The notes under the pieces are model-generated. The model was not told the origin of the DNA. It made no database searches and saw only the letters and a list, made by a program, of their open reading frames with translations. Both the position numbers and the translations under genes were made by a program. From positions 1-6,471 of the forward strand of contig JAPUEV010000318.1 of the NCBI GenBank assembly GCA_027492415.1: DNA of 6,471 nt, given 5' to 3'. Source of the DNA: Ignavibacteria bacterium. Lineage in GTDB: Bacteria > Bacteroidota > Ignavibacteria > Tepidaquicellales > OLB5. Positions 6,057 to 6,471 of the stretch are shown in pieces. How positions within the stretch are numbered: position 1 is the first letter of the stretch; the number at the start of each line of letters is the position of its first letter.

Positions 6057-6471
6057 ATGATAAAGAATAAAAAAGATAAAAACGAAAAAAACAGCGAAGA
6101 AAAAAAAGAAGTTGAAATAAAGATAAACGGCTCAGGTGAGGAAGAAAATACTTCCCCGGAACAGACATCCGCTGAAACAGATAAAATAAAAGAGCTTGAG
6201 GCACAGGTACAGCAGCTAAAAGACCAGTACCTTAGAACCGCGGCGGAGTTTGAAAATTACAAAAGAAGAACTGATCTTGAAAAAGCTGAGTTCTTTGCCT
6301 ATGCCGGTGAAAGACTGCTGACAGATCTTTTACCTGTAGTGGATGACTTTAACCGAACGATGGCAGCTTTTGAAAAGAGCCATGATAATGAAGCCCTGAA
6401 AAAAGGAATTGATATTGTATACGCAAAATTTAAAACCGCGCTTGAAAAGCAGGGCTTAAAGGAAATGGATT
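6057..6471 (+). CDS. grpE: GrpE, DnaK nucleotide exchange factor (3' end outside window)
   Basis: The reading frame opens at the ATG at 6057 and runs 138 codons to the window end, so roughly the last third is missing. GrpE is the cytoplasmic co-chaperone that releases ADP from DnaK to reset the folding cycle. The first 40 or so residues are highly charged (Lys/Glu-rich) and probably disordered. Residues about 42-90 form the long helix, with the family signature AAEFENYKRRT. Then come LLTDLLPVVDDFNRTM and LKKGIDIVYAKFKTALEKQG, which match the conserved GrpE core that forms the dimeric four-helix bundle; the beta domain that contacts DnaK would follow outside the window. No ribosome binding site of the GGAGG type precedes the ATG. 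It lies 50 bases after hrcA and is probably co-transcribed with it under CIRCE control. Confidence 0.96.
   Translation, partial: MIKNKKDKNEKNSEEKKEVEIKINGSGEEENTSPEQTSAETDKIKELEAQVQQLKDQYLRTAAEFENYKRRTDLEKAEFFAYAGERLLTDLLPVVDDFNRTMAAFEKSHDNEALKKGIDIVYAKFKTALEKQGLKEMD

Overview
The window looks like an ordinary chromosomal segment from a member of the Bacteroidota/Chlorobi (FCB) group, most likely Ignavibacteria. The evidence is a type IX secretion (T9SS) C-terminal sorting domain with the YPNPSNPTSKVDFQIP-type motif, promoter-like boxes of the Bacteroidota form TAnnTTTG, AT-rich intergenic DNA, and an hrcA-grpE heat-shock locus. The taxon is inferred from protein style, not from a marker gene.

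Left part, minus strand. Positions 1-813 hold the first 271 codons of a secreted beta-propeller protein with Ycf48/BNR-like repeats, cut off by the window edge. Its repeats have a strict 41-residue period. A 191-base gap follows, containing a strong intrinsic terminator (902-951) that serves the next gene. Positions 1005-4655 encode a 1216-residue secreted protein: signal peptide, long Asn/Thr/Ser-rich parallel beta-helix, two beta-sandwich-like regions and a C-terminal T9SS type A sorting domain. It starts at the ATG at 4655, behind a GGAGG ribosome binding site.

Middle, 4656-4980. This is a divergent control region of about 325 bases. It holds a TAAATTTG box for the leftward gene, candidate -10 boxes for the rightward operon, and a degenerate CIRCE operator (4934-4960) just before hrcA.

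Right part, plus strand. Positions 4981-6006 encode HrcA, the heat-shock repressor that binds CIRCE. After a 50-base gap with a short direct repeat comes grpE (6057 onward, truncated by the window end), the nucleotide exchange factor of DnaK. The layout suggests an autoregulated operon in which HrcA represses its own transcription and that of grpE, and probably of a dnaJ gene beyond the window. The two leftward genes encode exported surface proteins and have no evident link to heat shock.

I found no RNA gene, mobile element, CRISPR array or clearly new system. The most useful observations are the CIRCE site, which also settles the hrcA start, and the internal architecture of the two exported proteins.
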